64,000 nucleotides of DNA from Alcanivorax profundi (GTDB lineage: Bacteria; Pseudomonadota; Gammaproteobacteria; Pseudomonadales; Alcanivoracaceae), in assembly GCF_003597125.1 (NCBI RefSeq), contig NZ_QYYA01000001.1, forward strand, positions 806,001-870,000, read 5' to 3'. The position numbers and the translations under genes are program-made. Below the pieces are notes generated by a model. The model saw only the letters and a program-made list of their open reading frames with translations. It was not told the origin of the DNA and made no database searches. Of the stretch, positions 7,756 to 19,192 are shown piece after piece; positions within the stretch are counted from its first letter, which is position 1; each line of letters opens with the position of its first letter.

Positions 7756-9438
7756 CTAAAAAGGACGTTCCGGAGCGAGAGAGATCGCTTCTTCACGTGT
7801 GATTGGCAACCAAACGTCTCCCTTGATAGTCGCTGATCGTGCCAGAAAAGCGGAATTAATCGGGAACTGGGTGGTGAAACCGTAGACAACCAATCCCACG
7901 CGATCACCTGCTTTCAGAGGTTGGCTGACAGCAGGTAATTCCATTTCGTAGATGCCTTTCTCGGGCAGGGGGGTTAACTGTTCACTGGCTACACGAACCC
8001 GGCGGCGATTGGCATGCTGAACACCCACTCCGACGAACATTGGCATGCTGTTGGAGCTCGAAGTGCCGGCAATTCTAAGGTCAATCTTTGGCGTTCCGAG
8101 CATGACTTCGTCATCGCCTCTTACGACATAAAGAGGAATAAACTTCGGTCGGCCGAAGCCTCCATTTGGCTTGAGATCACGGAGGTCGGCACCTGGCCAC
8201 ATGGCGCGGAACAGATCAGAGCCCGTATCGAAAGGAATCATCAGCCACTCGAAGGCGCCAGCCAGAGGTATAGTGACCTTGGATTTTGGCAGGTTAAAAC
8301 GATTCGCTGGCGGCAGGTCTTCCTCTATTGCCAGTCCTCGTTCTTCGGTCACATTGACACAATACTGTGGAACGACGCTTTCTTGTCCCTTGAGTTTTTC
8401 ATCCCACCAGCTGAGGATCACGTCTGTGGTCGACGCTTCGTAGTCACCACAATAGACAGTATCCTCAGTTTGATAGATCGGCAGCCACCCACGCCATTGC
8501 TGTATTGGCCAGGGCATCACATGCCCGCCTTGCAGGCCGATTACTCGAGCATCCTTTCCCTGATCCTTCCAGCAATCAGCATTTTTTACCGCTTCCTGGA
8601 AAGCGAAAATGGTGTCATGGAAACCCTGGATAAAGAGGGCGTCTGCATGAGGGGCCATGCCTTTGTCACAAAAACTCGCCGGGCTCCGTTCGTACAGAAG
8701 CGTTTGCATGTCCTGGCTTACGGTACCGTCAAAGGCACTATTCCACGGTTTGGCAAACATCTCGCCGACATCGAAACCACTGTTAATGGCGCCGGCGCTC
8801 AATAAAATGGCCCCCCAACCAGTCCGAAATTCCCCGTTAGGTGCCAGGCTGTTCATGTCATGCCAGCCGGTTAATGGTACCAGGGCCTTCAAGCGGGGTT
8901 CGGTAAAGGTCGCAAGTGTCTGTAAGCCCGCGCCGTAGGATTCCCCAATCATACCAATAGCGGGGCTATTATCGGGAAGGCGGCTTACTCCCGGGAGGTG
9001 ATCCAAAGACCAGTCGATCACCTGGCTCAGATCAGCAACCTCAAATTCTGGATCCATCATGTGTACCCGGCCGCCGGATTGTCCCCATCCACGTTGATCG
9101 TAGAAGACAACCCAATATCCTGCTTTCCAGGCGGCGATCGCTGCCTCCCCGGTCAAGACAGCCTTGCCGTAAATGGACAGGGGGCGTTTGGCCCGGAAGC
9201 CACCAAAACCGTGGGTGGCGATAATCAATGGTGCGCTCTGACCCGCCTGTAACTCTGGCTGGTACACTGTGGCAGCCAGTTTCTTTCCATCGCGCGTTGG
9301 GATGCGGACCTGAAAGTAATCCGCTTCGAGGGCGGATTGTGTCAGTTGGGCATGGGTTTTGGGGAGCTGTGTCGTGCTGCAGCCAGCCATGGCCAGCATG
9401 GCGAGAAGCAAGGCGAAAGACGGGAATAGCGGTCGCAT
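7756..9438 (-). CDS. CocE/NonD-family (S15-like) hydrolase lipoprotein
   Basis: A 560-residue alpha/beta hydrolase. The N-terminus is a lipoprotein signal with lipobox LAMAGC, so the enzyme is probably tethered to the outer or inner membrane. The core has the oxyanion region HGFGG, then YDQRGWGQSGG, and the nucleophile elbow GESYGAG with Ser as likely nucleophile, as in X-Pro dipeptidyl peptidase/cocaine esterase families. Acid and base are likely in the FIQGFHDTIF and GGHVMPWP segments. The C-terminal third (after about 400) resembles the jelly-roll domain common to this superfamily. The substrate cannot be read from the sequence. It is monocistronic and divergent from the DUF1461 gene. Confidence 0.82.
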   Translation of the reverse strand: MRPLFPSFALLLAMLAMAGCSTTQLPKTHAQLTQSALEADYFQVRIPTRDGKKLAATVYQPELQAGQSAPLIIATHGFGGFRAKRPLSIYGKAVLTGEAAIAAWKAGYWVVFYDQRGWGQSGGRVHMMDPEFEVADLSQVIDWSLDHLPGVSRLPDNSPAIGMIGESYGAGLQTLATFTEPRLKALVPLTGWHDMNSLAPNGEFRTGWGAILLSAGAINSGFDVGEMFAKPWNSAFDGTVSQDMQTLLYERSPASFCDKGMAPHADALFIQGFHDTIFAFQEAVKNADCWKDQGKDARVIGLQGGHVMPWPIQQWRGWLPIYQTEDTVYCGDYEASTTDVILSWWDEKLKGQESVVPQYCVNVTEERGLAIEEDLPPANRFNLPKSKVTIPLAGAFEWLMIPFDTGSDLFRAMWPGADLRDLKPNGGFGRPKFIPLYVVRGDDEVMLGTPKIDLRIAGTSSSNSMPMFVGVGVQHANRRRVRVASEQLTPLPEKGIYEMELPAVSQPLKAGDRVGLVVYGFTTQFPINSAFLARSATIKGDVWLPITREEAISLAPERPF

Positions 9439-9486
9439 GCTGCTACATCCTCTGTTTATTATTCTGTTTTTATTGCGGGGGTGCCA

Positions 9487-10251
9487 ATGGGAAATACGGC
9501 AGGCTATAGCCTTAAGGCAGCCACTTTAGTGTGGTTCTTCTATGCTGTCACGACCGTATTGCTCGCGATTCTGACCAGCTGGGCCTTGTACAGCCAAGTT
9601 AACTATGGCTATGCCTTCTGGTACAAGCAACTGGATATCCAGCAGCATATTGACCATTACGGCCCACAGAATCGCTTCAAGCAAGGTTTCGAGCAATTGC
9701 CGCCCGAACAACACATTGAGGCGTTTGAGCAAATCAGGAACGCGGTGCACGAGCATGGGGAGGGGCTTTCGAACCTTCAGTACTCTCTGCCCTCTGGCCA
9801 AAAAGTGCTGCTGTTGCACCGTGCCGAAGTGGTTCACCTTGAAGATGTGGCGAATTTGATCGATGCAGGTCGGCTGCTATTTGTCGTACTGGTGCTTCTC
9901 TGGTTGCCGTTAGCCTGGTGTTGTCTGTCGCTGGGATTGCCCGGCTGGCGTGAGCGCTTGCTGATTACTGTCATCGGTGTAGTTGGTGTGCTAGCTTGGC
10001 TGGCTGTCGCAGGCCCAACCGAGGTCTTTTATCAGTTTCATGTCTGGTTGTTTCCGGCTGACCACCAATGGTTTTTTTACTGGCAGGATTCCCTGATGAG
10101 CACACTGATGAAGGCCCCGGCACTGTTTGGCGGGATTGCCTTGGCCATTGCTTTAGGGGCTCTGCTGCTGTTACCGGCTTTTTATTTTGCCGGCTGGGGG
10201 CTTGCGAGCCGTTTGACGCCCACAAGAAACAGGAAACCACACCTGTCATGA
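9487..10251 (+). CDS. DUF1461-type integral membrane protein
   Basis: A membrane protein of 254 residues with about four hydrophobic helices: 8-34, about 129-150, about 160-178 and about 215-240. A soluble loop between helices 1 and 2 carries conserved-looking YGYAFWYKQ and HIEAFEQIRNAVH segments. The arrangement and loop match the DUF1461/TIGR01906 family of unknown function. The ATG at 9487 was chosen over a GTG at 9481 because it is 8-10 bases from the G-rich stretch gcgggggt. The stop overlaps the next gene's ATG (ATGA), so the two proteins are co-translated. Confidence 0.72.
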   Translation: MGNTAGYSLKAATLVWFFYAVTTVLLAILTSWALYSQVNYGYAFWYKQLDIQQHIDHYGPQNRFKQGFEQLPPEQHIEAFEQIRNAVHEHGEGLSNLQYSLPSGQKVLLLHRAEVVHLEDVANLIDAGRLLFVVLVLLWLPLAWCCLSLGLPGWRERLLITVIGVVGVLAWLAVAGPTEVFYQFHVWLFPADHQWFFYWQDSLMSTLMKAPALFGGIALAIALGALLLLPAFYFAGWGLASRLTPTRNRKPHLS

Positions 10252-12227
10252 GCATTGAAGTACTGACAGCAGACCCGGAGGGTGAGGAAAACCTTCAACA
10301 ATGGGCCTCTCGGGGATTGCCTGTACCGCCTAGCTGGCGGGTACCTCGCGCTGCCATAACAGGTATTGCTTCCGAGACGCTGGTAAACACGCTGAAAGCG
10401 TTGCCCCGCATGTTTGGTGCAGAGCGTTACTGGGTACTTCAACAGGGGCCGATGAATCCCGACTCACGCCGTGAAAGCCTGCTGAATCTCGACTCGGATG
10501 AAGCGCTTGCGGCGGCCCTGGTGTCCATCTTTGCCCGGGAACAGTCCCCGGAACAGGTGGTCATTCAGGCATTACCCAGACAGCAAGCTGCGGGAGTACT
10601 TTTCACGCGTCACCCTCTGCGACAAGACTTGCATCACGTAGTGGTGGAGGGAGTGTCGAACGGAAACGTGGACAGACAGCGAGCAATTTTTGATGAGCAG
10701 GGGCGGCTGGTCCATGCCAGTCACGACGATGCTGCACTTCACAAGGTCGTCGGAGAAGCTAACTTTCACTCCCTGTATATTGCATTGAAGGGCAGCTTCG
10801 ATCGCCCGCAAGCAGCAGAGTGGGTCTTTGATGGTGAGAAAATCTGGCTGCTGCAAACGCTGCCGGTTGGCTCATTGCCCGAACCGCGGGAAGCGTGGAC
10901 CCGACGCGCTGGTCACGCACTGTTCCACCAGGCCGAAACACCGTTATGGTACACCTTGGCAGGGCGCTGGCTGAAAACAGGCTTCTGGGAGCCTCTCGTG
11001 GAGAAAAAGGGCTGGGATCACCTGAAGAAGGTTGAACCCTATCGCCGCCAGCATAGCCACATTTACACCAATTGTGCCTATTTCCGTTCTCTTCAGAATG
11101 ATCACCCGGGAGCCTGTGATAGGGTGCCCCCGGCATGGAAGGCTCTGCAGCCCCCTGCAGCACCAGCATCTCCGTCGCTCTTATTAAAGCGAATTGCGGC
11201 TTTCAATCTTCACCGCAGCATTAGTCAGTGGCGAATGCCCGAGATCACTCGGGATACGCTGTGGCGGGCTTTCATGCAATTGGACACCTACGGTGAGCGA
11301 CTCAGTGGCCTTGAAGGCGCACTTGCCTATCTGCATGTTCCAGACAGATTGGCCGAGGTCGATACCCCATTACCGTTATCGCTGCTCCTCAGTAGTCAGG
11401 AATTGGCGTTGATTCAAGCGCTGGCTGAAGGTGATGTAGAAGGCGTCGAGGAGTCTGCATTGCGACCGGGGGCTGATCCTGTCCATGCGGCCTTGAATGA
11501 AGGGCCTGCCCAGTCCAAAAGTGTCAGGGCTGTGCCACGCACTGCTGCTGCCGTGCCGATGCCGTCCGCACGTGAGGCTGTCCTGTTCGAGTTATCCAGC
11601 CAGGTCAGGGTGTTAAAGTTCATGTTGGGTAATCGCTTTAGGGAAGTGCTCAGCGCCATGGGGGCGCTGGTAGTCAATCAACAGCTGTTACAGCACCCTG
11701 ACGACATCCATTTTCTGTACTTTGACGAGTTATGGCAGCTATGGATGGGGGAAGGGCTTCCTGCCAGTGCAAGCCATCAGACCCTCGCTCAGCGAAAGTT
11801 ACGGTACCTGGATGACGGCCTCCAGGGGGCGCCTGACTGGAAAATGGACCAGATTGGCTATGGTTTCGGTGGTGGCTTTCAGACCAGCCCGCTACTCAAG
11901 GGGTTGCCATTAGTGCCGGGTCAGGTACAGGGACCAATTCGGCGGCTGTGCAGTGCCTGGAGCCTTAACCGGATTCAGCCCGGCGATATTCTCGTCATGG
12001 ATCAGGTGGATCCATCCTGGACCCCCTGGCTCCTGCAGGCAGGAGGGATTGTTCTGGCGGGAAAAGATCCCGGCAATGCCGCTGCAAGCCTTGCTCGTCA
12101 CTTTGGTATTCCTGCCATTTGGGCGGCCAGTGATGTAATGCATAGTGTGCGCGACGAAATGGCAGGTATGCTTGATGCGGATGACGGCCAGCTGGACGTG
12201 GCTGAGGTGCTGAGCGAGAGCGACTAG
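10248..12227 (+). CDS. Degenerate PEP-synthase/rifampin-phosphotransferase-like protein
   Basis: The 659-residue protein starts at the ATG overlapping the upstream stop. Residues 1-210 resemble a shortened PEP/pyruvate-binding ATP-grasp domain: LPVPPSWRVP near the start, GVLFTRHPL at about 120 (compare GVMFTRNP) and EWVFDGEKIWLLQTLP at about 190. A middle region with HPDDIHFLYFDELW matches the linker of rifampin phosphotransferase-like proteins. The C-terminal swivel domain ends in GNAAASLARHFGIPAI. In active family members the equivalent is SHAAIVARE.GIPAV with the phospho-His; here that His is Ala. The usual RSS.AEDL segment is also not visible. It is therefore probably inactive as a phosphotransferase. 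The neighbours are two membrane proteins of unknown function. Confidence 0.7.
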   Translation: MSIEVLTADPEGEENLQQWASRGLPVPPSWRVPRAAITGIASETLVNTLKALPRMFGAERYWVLQQGPMNPDSRRESLLNLDSDEALAAALVSIFAREQSPEQVVIQALPRQQAAGVLFTRHPLRQDLHHVVVEGVSNGNVDRQRAIFDEQGRLVHASHDDAALHKVVGEANFHSLYIALKGSFDRPQAAEWVFDGEKIWLLQTLPVGSLPEPREAWTRRAGHALFHQAETPLWYTLAGRWLKTGFWEPLVEKKGWDHLKKVEPYRRQHSHIYTNCAYFRSLQNDHPGACDRVPPAWKALQPPAAPASPSLLLKRIAAFNLHRSISQWRMPEITRDTLWRAFMQLDTYGERLSGLEGALAYLHVPDRLAEVDTPLPLSLLLSSQELALIQALAEGDVEGVEESALRPGADPVHAALNEGPAQSKSVRAVPRTAAAVPMPSAREAVLFELSSQVRVLKFMLGNRFREVLSAMGALVVNQQLLQHPDDIHFLYFDELWQLWMGEGLPASASHQTLAQRKLRYLDDGLQGAPDWKMDQIGYGFGGGFQTSPLLKGLPLVPGQVQGPIRRLCSAWSLNRIQPGDILVMDQVDPSWTPWLLQAGGIVLAGKDPGNAAASLARHFGIPAIWAASDVMHSVRDEMAGMLDADDGQLDVAEVLSESD

Positions 12228-12261
12228 GCCTGTGTAATCCCGTTATTGGGGAGAAGCGAAT

Positions 12262-13077
12262 ATGGATGAGCAGGAACCCAGGATTCGGCCAAATGGCCTG
12301 CCGGAGGATACCCGTCCTTTCGTGGCGCCGTGCCGACACATCGAGCCACTGGCGCCGCTTCGCTGGCTGAAAAAAGGGTGGCAGGATTTTCGCGCTGCTC
12401 CGGTGCCGAGCCTGGTGTATGGGCTGGTGATGGTTGCAATGAGTTATGCCATTACTGCCGCGACCTGGTGGTTCGGCAATATGGGGTTGTACCTGGCGCT
12501 GATCTCGGGTTTCGTGTTCCTCGGGCCGATCCTGGCGCTGAATCTGTACGGCATCAGTATCCAGCGACAACAGAATCAAACGCCCACGCTGGGTAAAAGC
12601 TTTCGGCAGGTGCGTTCCTGCATAGGCGATATGCTGACCTTTACGGTGATCATGATCGTCGTCTTTCTTGTTTGGGCCCGTGCGGCCAACCTGATCTATA
12701 TCTTTTACCCGGTGAACGAATGGCACCTGGAAAACGTGCTGTTGTTCTTTGGTGTCGGCTCCAGCGTCGGCGCCATGTTCTGCGCCATCGTTTTTACCGC
12801 CAGTGCCTTCTCGCTCCCCATGATCATGGATCGCAAAACGGACATGGTGACCGGTGTCATTACCAGTGCCAATGCGGTTCTGCGTAACAAACTCCCGCTA
12901 TTCATCTGGGCCTGCCTAATCGGGCTGTGCCTGCTGGTCGGCCTGCTAACCGCCTATCTCGGGCTGGCGGTATTGCTGCCGGTGCTGGGCTACGCCACCT
13001 GGCACGGGTATCGGGAGTCGATTGATGCGACGGAGTGGGATGCGCGATTCGAGCTACCACCGGAGAGCAGTGAATAG
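12262..13077 (+). CDS. DUF2189 integral membrane protein
   Basis: A membrane protein of 271 residues with about six hydrophobic helices and a soluble N-terminus containing the DUF2189 pattern: LRWLKKGWQDFRAAPVPSL, then GPILALNLYGISIQRQ. The function is unknown in the family. The ATG is preceded by GGGGAGAAG, a good ribosome-binding site. It lies 34 bases after the PEP-synthase-like gene in the same orientation. The last codons run into a copy of the heptanucleotide repeat, whose AGTGAATAG provides the stop. Confidence 0.82.
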   Translation: MDEQEPRIRPNGLPEDTRPFVAPCRHIEPLAPLRWLKKGWQDFRAAPVPSLVYGLVMVAMSYAITAATWWFGNMGLYLALISGFVFLGPILALNLYGISIQRQQNQTPTLGKSFRQVRSCIGDMLTFTVIMIVVFLVWARAANLIYIFYPVNEWHLENVLLFFGVGSSVGAMFCAIVFTASAFSLPMIMDRKTDMVTGVITSANAVLRNKLPLFIWACLIGLCLLVGLLTAYLGLAVLLPVLGYATWHGYRESIDATEWDARFELPPESSE

Positions 13078-13104
13078 TGAATGGTTTACAGTGAACAGCG
13101 CGCG
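13066..13104 (+). repeat. Heptanucleotide-type dispersed repeat, copy A
   Basis: The run agcagtgaatagtgaat then ggtttac agtgaac agcgcgcg can be cut into 7-base units of the form AGTGAAY. It begins inside the last codons of the DUF2189 gene and supplies its TAG stop. Its last 16 bases (13089-13104) are a perfect inverted copy of 13191-13206 in copy B. A third copy is at 31129-31169. Confidence 0.75.
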
Positions 13105-13132
13105 TTCAGCGCATGGGGAATTTGAAAGCAAG

Positions 13133-13169
13133 GAGGCCGCGCCCATCGTCTGGACGCGGCCTCTTTCGT
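13133..13169. terminator. Bidirectional intrinsic terminator between DUF2189 gene and metH
   Basis: Nine-base arms GAGGCCGCG (13133-13141) and CGCGGCCTC (13155-13163) form a G+C-rich hairpin followed by tttcgtt on the plus strand. It lies between two convergent genes. The T-run is broken, so strength is uncertain. Confidence 0.65.
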
Positions 13170-13190
13170 TGGCGTAACACAGTGCGCTCC

Positions 13191-13214
13191 CGCGCGCTGT
13201 TCACTGTTAACTGT

Positions 13215-13226
<12 letters not shown>
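13191..13226 (-). repeat. Heptanucleotide-type dispersed repeat, copy B
   Basis: Read on the minus strand, this is gaagagcagtgaac followed by agttaac agtgaac agcgcgcg. It starts in the last codons of metH (Glu-Glu-Gln-stop) and supplies its TGA. Its first 30 bases differ from copy C (31129 onward, plus strand) at only two positions, both C/T. Confidence 0.75.
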
Positions 13227-16916
<3,690 letters not shown>

Positions 16917-16951
16917 GAAAGGCTCCGTGAGACCGGGAAAAAAGGGCCGTT

Positions 16952-16981
16952 ATTATAGCGGATTGAGGGCATTCGACCCAA
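16952..16981 (-). promoter_or_regulatory. Candidate sigma-70 promoter of metH
   Basis: On the minus strand a perfect -10 TATAAT (16957-16952) is preceded by TTGGGT (16981-16976) with an 18-base spacer. The -10 is 36 bases from the metH ATG. The -35 matches the consensus at only the first three positions, so activator help (for example MetR) is possible but no site is evident. Confidence 0.5.
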
Positions 16982-17184
16982 TTATGTTAGCCGTACAGAT
17001 GGAATAGGCCGTGAGGGGTGGCGAAATCTGGTTCAGCCTTTCATCATAGGCCGGTGAAATTACGTACCCGCGCCATGGTGAGCGGGTGAAACTTTGTAAA
17101 ATCGCCGCTGTGTTGCGGAACCTGAGGCTTGCTCGTCAAGGTTATAAGGCATAATCCGCGCTCACTGGATGAGGAGAATGATCA

Positions 17185-18003
17185 ATGGAGCAATATCTTT
17201 CGCAACTGCAAACCTTTGCCAATGAAAACCTGATGCCGTATGCGTGGAATATCGTCGCTGCGCTGGTCATTTTCATTGTCGGTAAGTGGATTGTTGGCCG
17301 TTTGGCCGGCTGGGTAAACCGGATGATGGACAAGCGGGTCGACGCCACTGTCGCCAAGTTCATTGGCAACATCGTCCACATCATCTTGTTTGTCTTCGTG
17401 GTCATCGCCTCCCTGGATCAGCTGGGTGTCGAAACCACCTCGTTGGTGGCTATCGTTGGTGCCGCCGGTCTGGCTGTAGGCCTGGCGTTGAAAGATTCTC
17501 TGGGGAATTTTGCTGCCGGCGTCATGCTGATTTTGTTCAAGCCGTTCCGCGTTGGCCATTACGTAGAGGCTGGCGGCACTGCCGGTACCGTCAAGGAAAT
17601 CAAGATCTTTGCCACCATCATGATGTCTCCGGATAACAAGGTTATCACTGTACCCAATGGTTCGATCATGTCCGGCAACATCACCAATTACTCAGAAATG
17701 CCTACCCGTCGAGTGGATATGGTGTTCGGAGTGGCCTACGATGCAGACCTTTCACTGGTCAAGAAGACTCTCGAAGAGATTCTGGCTGCCGACGATCGGG
17801 TTCTGAAAGACCCGGCACCGGTGATTGCCGTTGGTGAACTGGCAGACAGCTCAGTGAATTTCCTCTGCCGTCCGTGGGTTAAAAGCGCGGATTTCTGGGG
17901 TGTGAAGTGGGATACGACAGAAACCGTCAAGCGTCGCTTTGACGAGGCAGGTATTGGCATCCCGTTCCCGCAAATGGATGTCCACCTGGACAAGAGTGAG
18001 TAA
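17185..18003 (+). CDS. mscS: Small-conductance mechanosensitive channel, MscS family
   Basis: A 272-residue channel of the size of E. coli MscS (286). Three N-terminal helices lie at about 19-38, 58-80 and 85-115. The third is the pore helix: Gly/Ala-rich GAAGLAVGLALKDSLGNFAAG followed by the kink and FKPFRVGHYVEA. The beta domain has the family signature VPNGSIMSGNITNYS, and an alpha/beta C-terminal domain closes the cytoplasmic cage. It opens on membrane tension during hypo-osmotic shock. The ATG has GAGGAGAA upstream. The DUF481 gene follows 11 bases later, so the two are probably co-transcribed. Confidence 0.94.
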   Translation: MEQYLSQLQTFANENLMPYAWNIVAALVIFIVGKWIVGRLAGWVNRMMDKRVDATVAKFIGNIVHIILFVFVVIASLDQLGVETTSLVAIVGAAGLAVGLALKDSLGNFAAGVMLILFKPFRVGHYVEAGGTAGTVKEIKIFATIMMSPDNKVITVPNGSIMSGNITNYSEMPTRRVDMVFGVAYDADLSLVKKTLEEILAADDRVLKDPAPVIAVGELADSSVNFLCRPWVKSADFWGVKWDTTETVKRRFDEAGIGIPFPQMDVHLDKSE

Positions 18004-18014
18004 AGGAGATTTCA

Positions 18015-18791
18015 ATGCGCAGTAAGTATTTGGCTGCCATGCTGATTGCCACCGGGCTTCCGGTGGCAAGCCTTGCTGCTGAAGAGGCAGCAGAAGACGG
18101 TGCAACCAAGTGGAGCGGTGATATTGGTATTGGTTTGTTGTTCAAGCGGGGGAATACCAACTCCGACTCGACGAACGCGAATGCCAATATGTCCCGCGAC
18201 AGCGCCAAGTGGCGTCATACGTTCAAGGCCGACGCCAACAACGAACAGGAAGAAGATCCTGATACGGAAGAATACACCCGCACGGATGAAAACTACTTTG
18301 CATCCTACAAGCTTGACCGCAAGTTGGGTGAAGAATCCAGGAACTACCTGTTCAACGTCCTCACGTACAAGAAAGACAATTTTTCGGGCTACCACTACGA
18401 AGCAAGCTACGCGATTGGTCTTGGTCGCCGCTGGATCGATAGCGACCGCCAGACGCTGGATGCTGAATTCGGTCCGGGTTACCGGGTCAAGTGCCTGGAC
18501 CCTCAGGACACCTATTTCAGCTGTGCGGACTCGGAAGAGGATGCTATTGCCCGTATTGGTATCAAGTATGATCTGAAGGTAAGCGACAATACCGTTTTCC
18601 GTGAAGATTTCTCCACCGAAGTGGGTGAGGATGGTGCGGACACCCGTGCGGAAACCTCGCTGACCACCGCGATTAACTCCAAGTTTTCTCTGCGGTTACG
18701 CCACTTGCTCGAGCACGATTCCGATGCGCCTGATGGCACCAAGGAAACCGACCACACCTTCTCTGTTGGTGTGGTTTACACCCTGAAGTGA
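18015..18791 (+). CDS. DUF481 (YdiY-like) outer-membrane protein
   Basis: A 258-residue exported protein: the signal peptide MRSKYLAAMLIATGLPVASLA ends at about residue 22. Alternating polar/aromatic strands, including GDIGIGLLFKRGNTNS and a terminal strand VGVVYTLK, indicate a beta-barrel. The opening W.G....G.....GNT.S pattern is typical of DUF481. The family is thought to be salt- or stress-induced outer-membrane proteins, with unknown function. Two cysteines (CLDPQDTYFSC) may form a loop disulfide. Its position after mscS suggests a shared role in osmotic response, which is an inference. Confidence 0.85.
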   Translation: MRSKYLAAMLIATGLPVASLAAEEAAEDGATKWSGDIGIGLLFKRGNTNSDSTNANANMSRDSAKWRHTFKADANNEQEEDPDTEEYTRTDENYFASYKLDRKLGEESRNYLFNVLTYKKDNFSGYHYEASYAIGLGRRWIDSDRQTLDAEFGPGYRVKCLDPQDTYFSCADSEEDAIARIGIKYDLKVSDNTVFREDFSTEVGEDGADTRAETSLTTAINSKFSLRLRHLLEHDSDAPDGTKETDHTFSVGVVYTLK

Positions 18792-18804
18792 TCCTTCAGG
18801 CGTG

Positions 18805-18846
18805 AAAAAGCCCTGACTCGCGGCAGTGAGTCAGGGCTTTTTTATG
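18805..18846 (+). terminator. Intrinsic terminator after DUF481 gene
   Basis: A 15-bp perfect stem (AAAAAGCCCTGACTC / GAGTCAGGGCTTTTT, loop of 8 bases) runs into a T-tract, starting 14 bases after the stop. Strong by eye. Confidence 0.93.
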
Positions 18847-19150
18847 GCACGTCATCACGATTCCCATTTCGCCGGCGGACCCGCCGTTAAAATACCATTT
18901 GAATGTGTAAGCGCTGGAGAAGAGATGGCAATCGCCATTTCCGGTGCCTAGTGGGTAAAGATCATCTGCCCATGGCGTGGACTCGCGTTGGAGTGTCCGT
19001 GACAGCCCACAATCAGCTTTACACGGCAGCAGTGACCGGGAGTGTTCAGGCACGGTAGATGGCAAAGAGGGTGAGAATCTGACGTTATATTTGTGGAAGA
19101 GCAGGGGGCTTGAGTCAGGACCTGCGACCTGGACATTTAAGGCAGGCACA
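18847..19150. other. Intergenic stretch without a recognisable gene
   Basis: About 300 bases between two strong terminators. Short open frames exist on both strands, but none has a ribosome-binding site, a recognisable motif or coding-like composition, and the longest one runs through a terminator hairpin. Nothing else is seen apart from a small ATGGC-AATC-GCCAT palindrome at about 18925. Confidence 0.5.
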
Positions 19151-19180
19151 AAAAAGGGAGCCCACAGGCTCCCTTTTTCG
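19151..19180. terminator. Intrinsic terminator after pntB
   Basis: Perfect 12-base arms AAAAAGGGAGCC (19151-19162) and GGCTCCCTTTTT (19167-19178) with loop CACA. The hairpin carries A-runs and T-runs on both sides, so it can work in either direction. It lies 13 bases beyond the pntB stop. Confidence 0.92.
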
Positions 19181-19192
19181 TGAGACTGACAA

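Noticed and set aside
8014-8805. 263-codon plus-strand frame opposite the CocE-type hydrolase
   Set aside because: It lies fully inside the hydrolase gene and has no recognisable motif.
16917-17184. Cobalamin or SAM riboswitch upstream of metH
   Set aside because: The -10 lies only about 35 bases before the start codon, and no B12-box or SAM-type conserved core was seen.
18796-19149. 117-codon open frame on the minus strand
   Set aside because: It runs through a strong terminator hairpin, has no ribosome-binding site, and its translation shows no family features.
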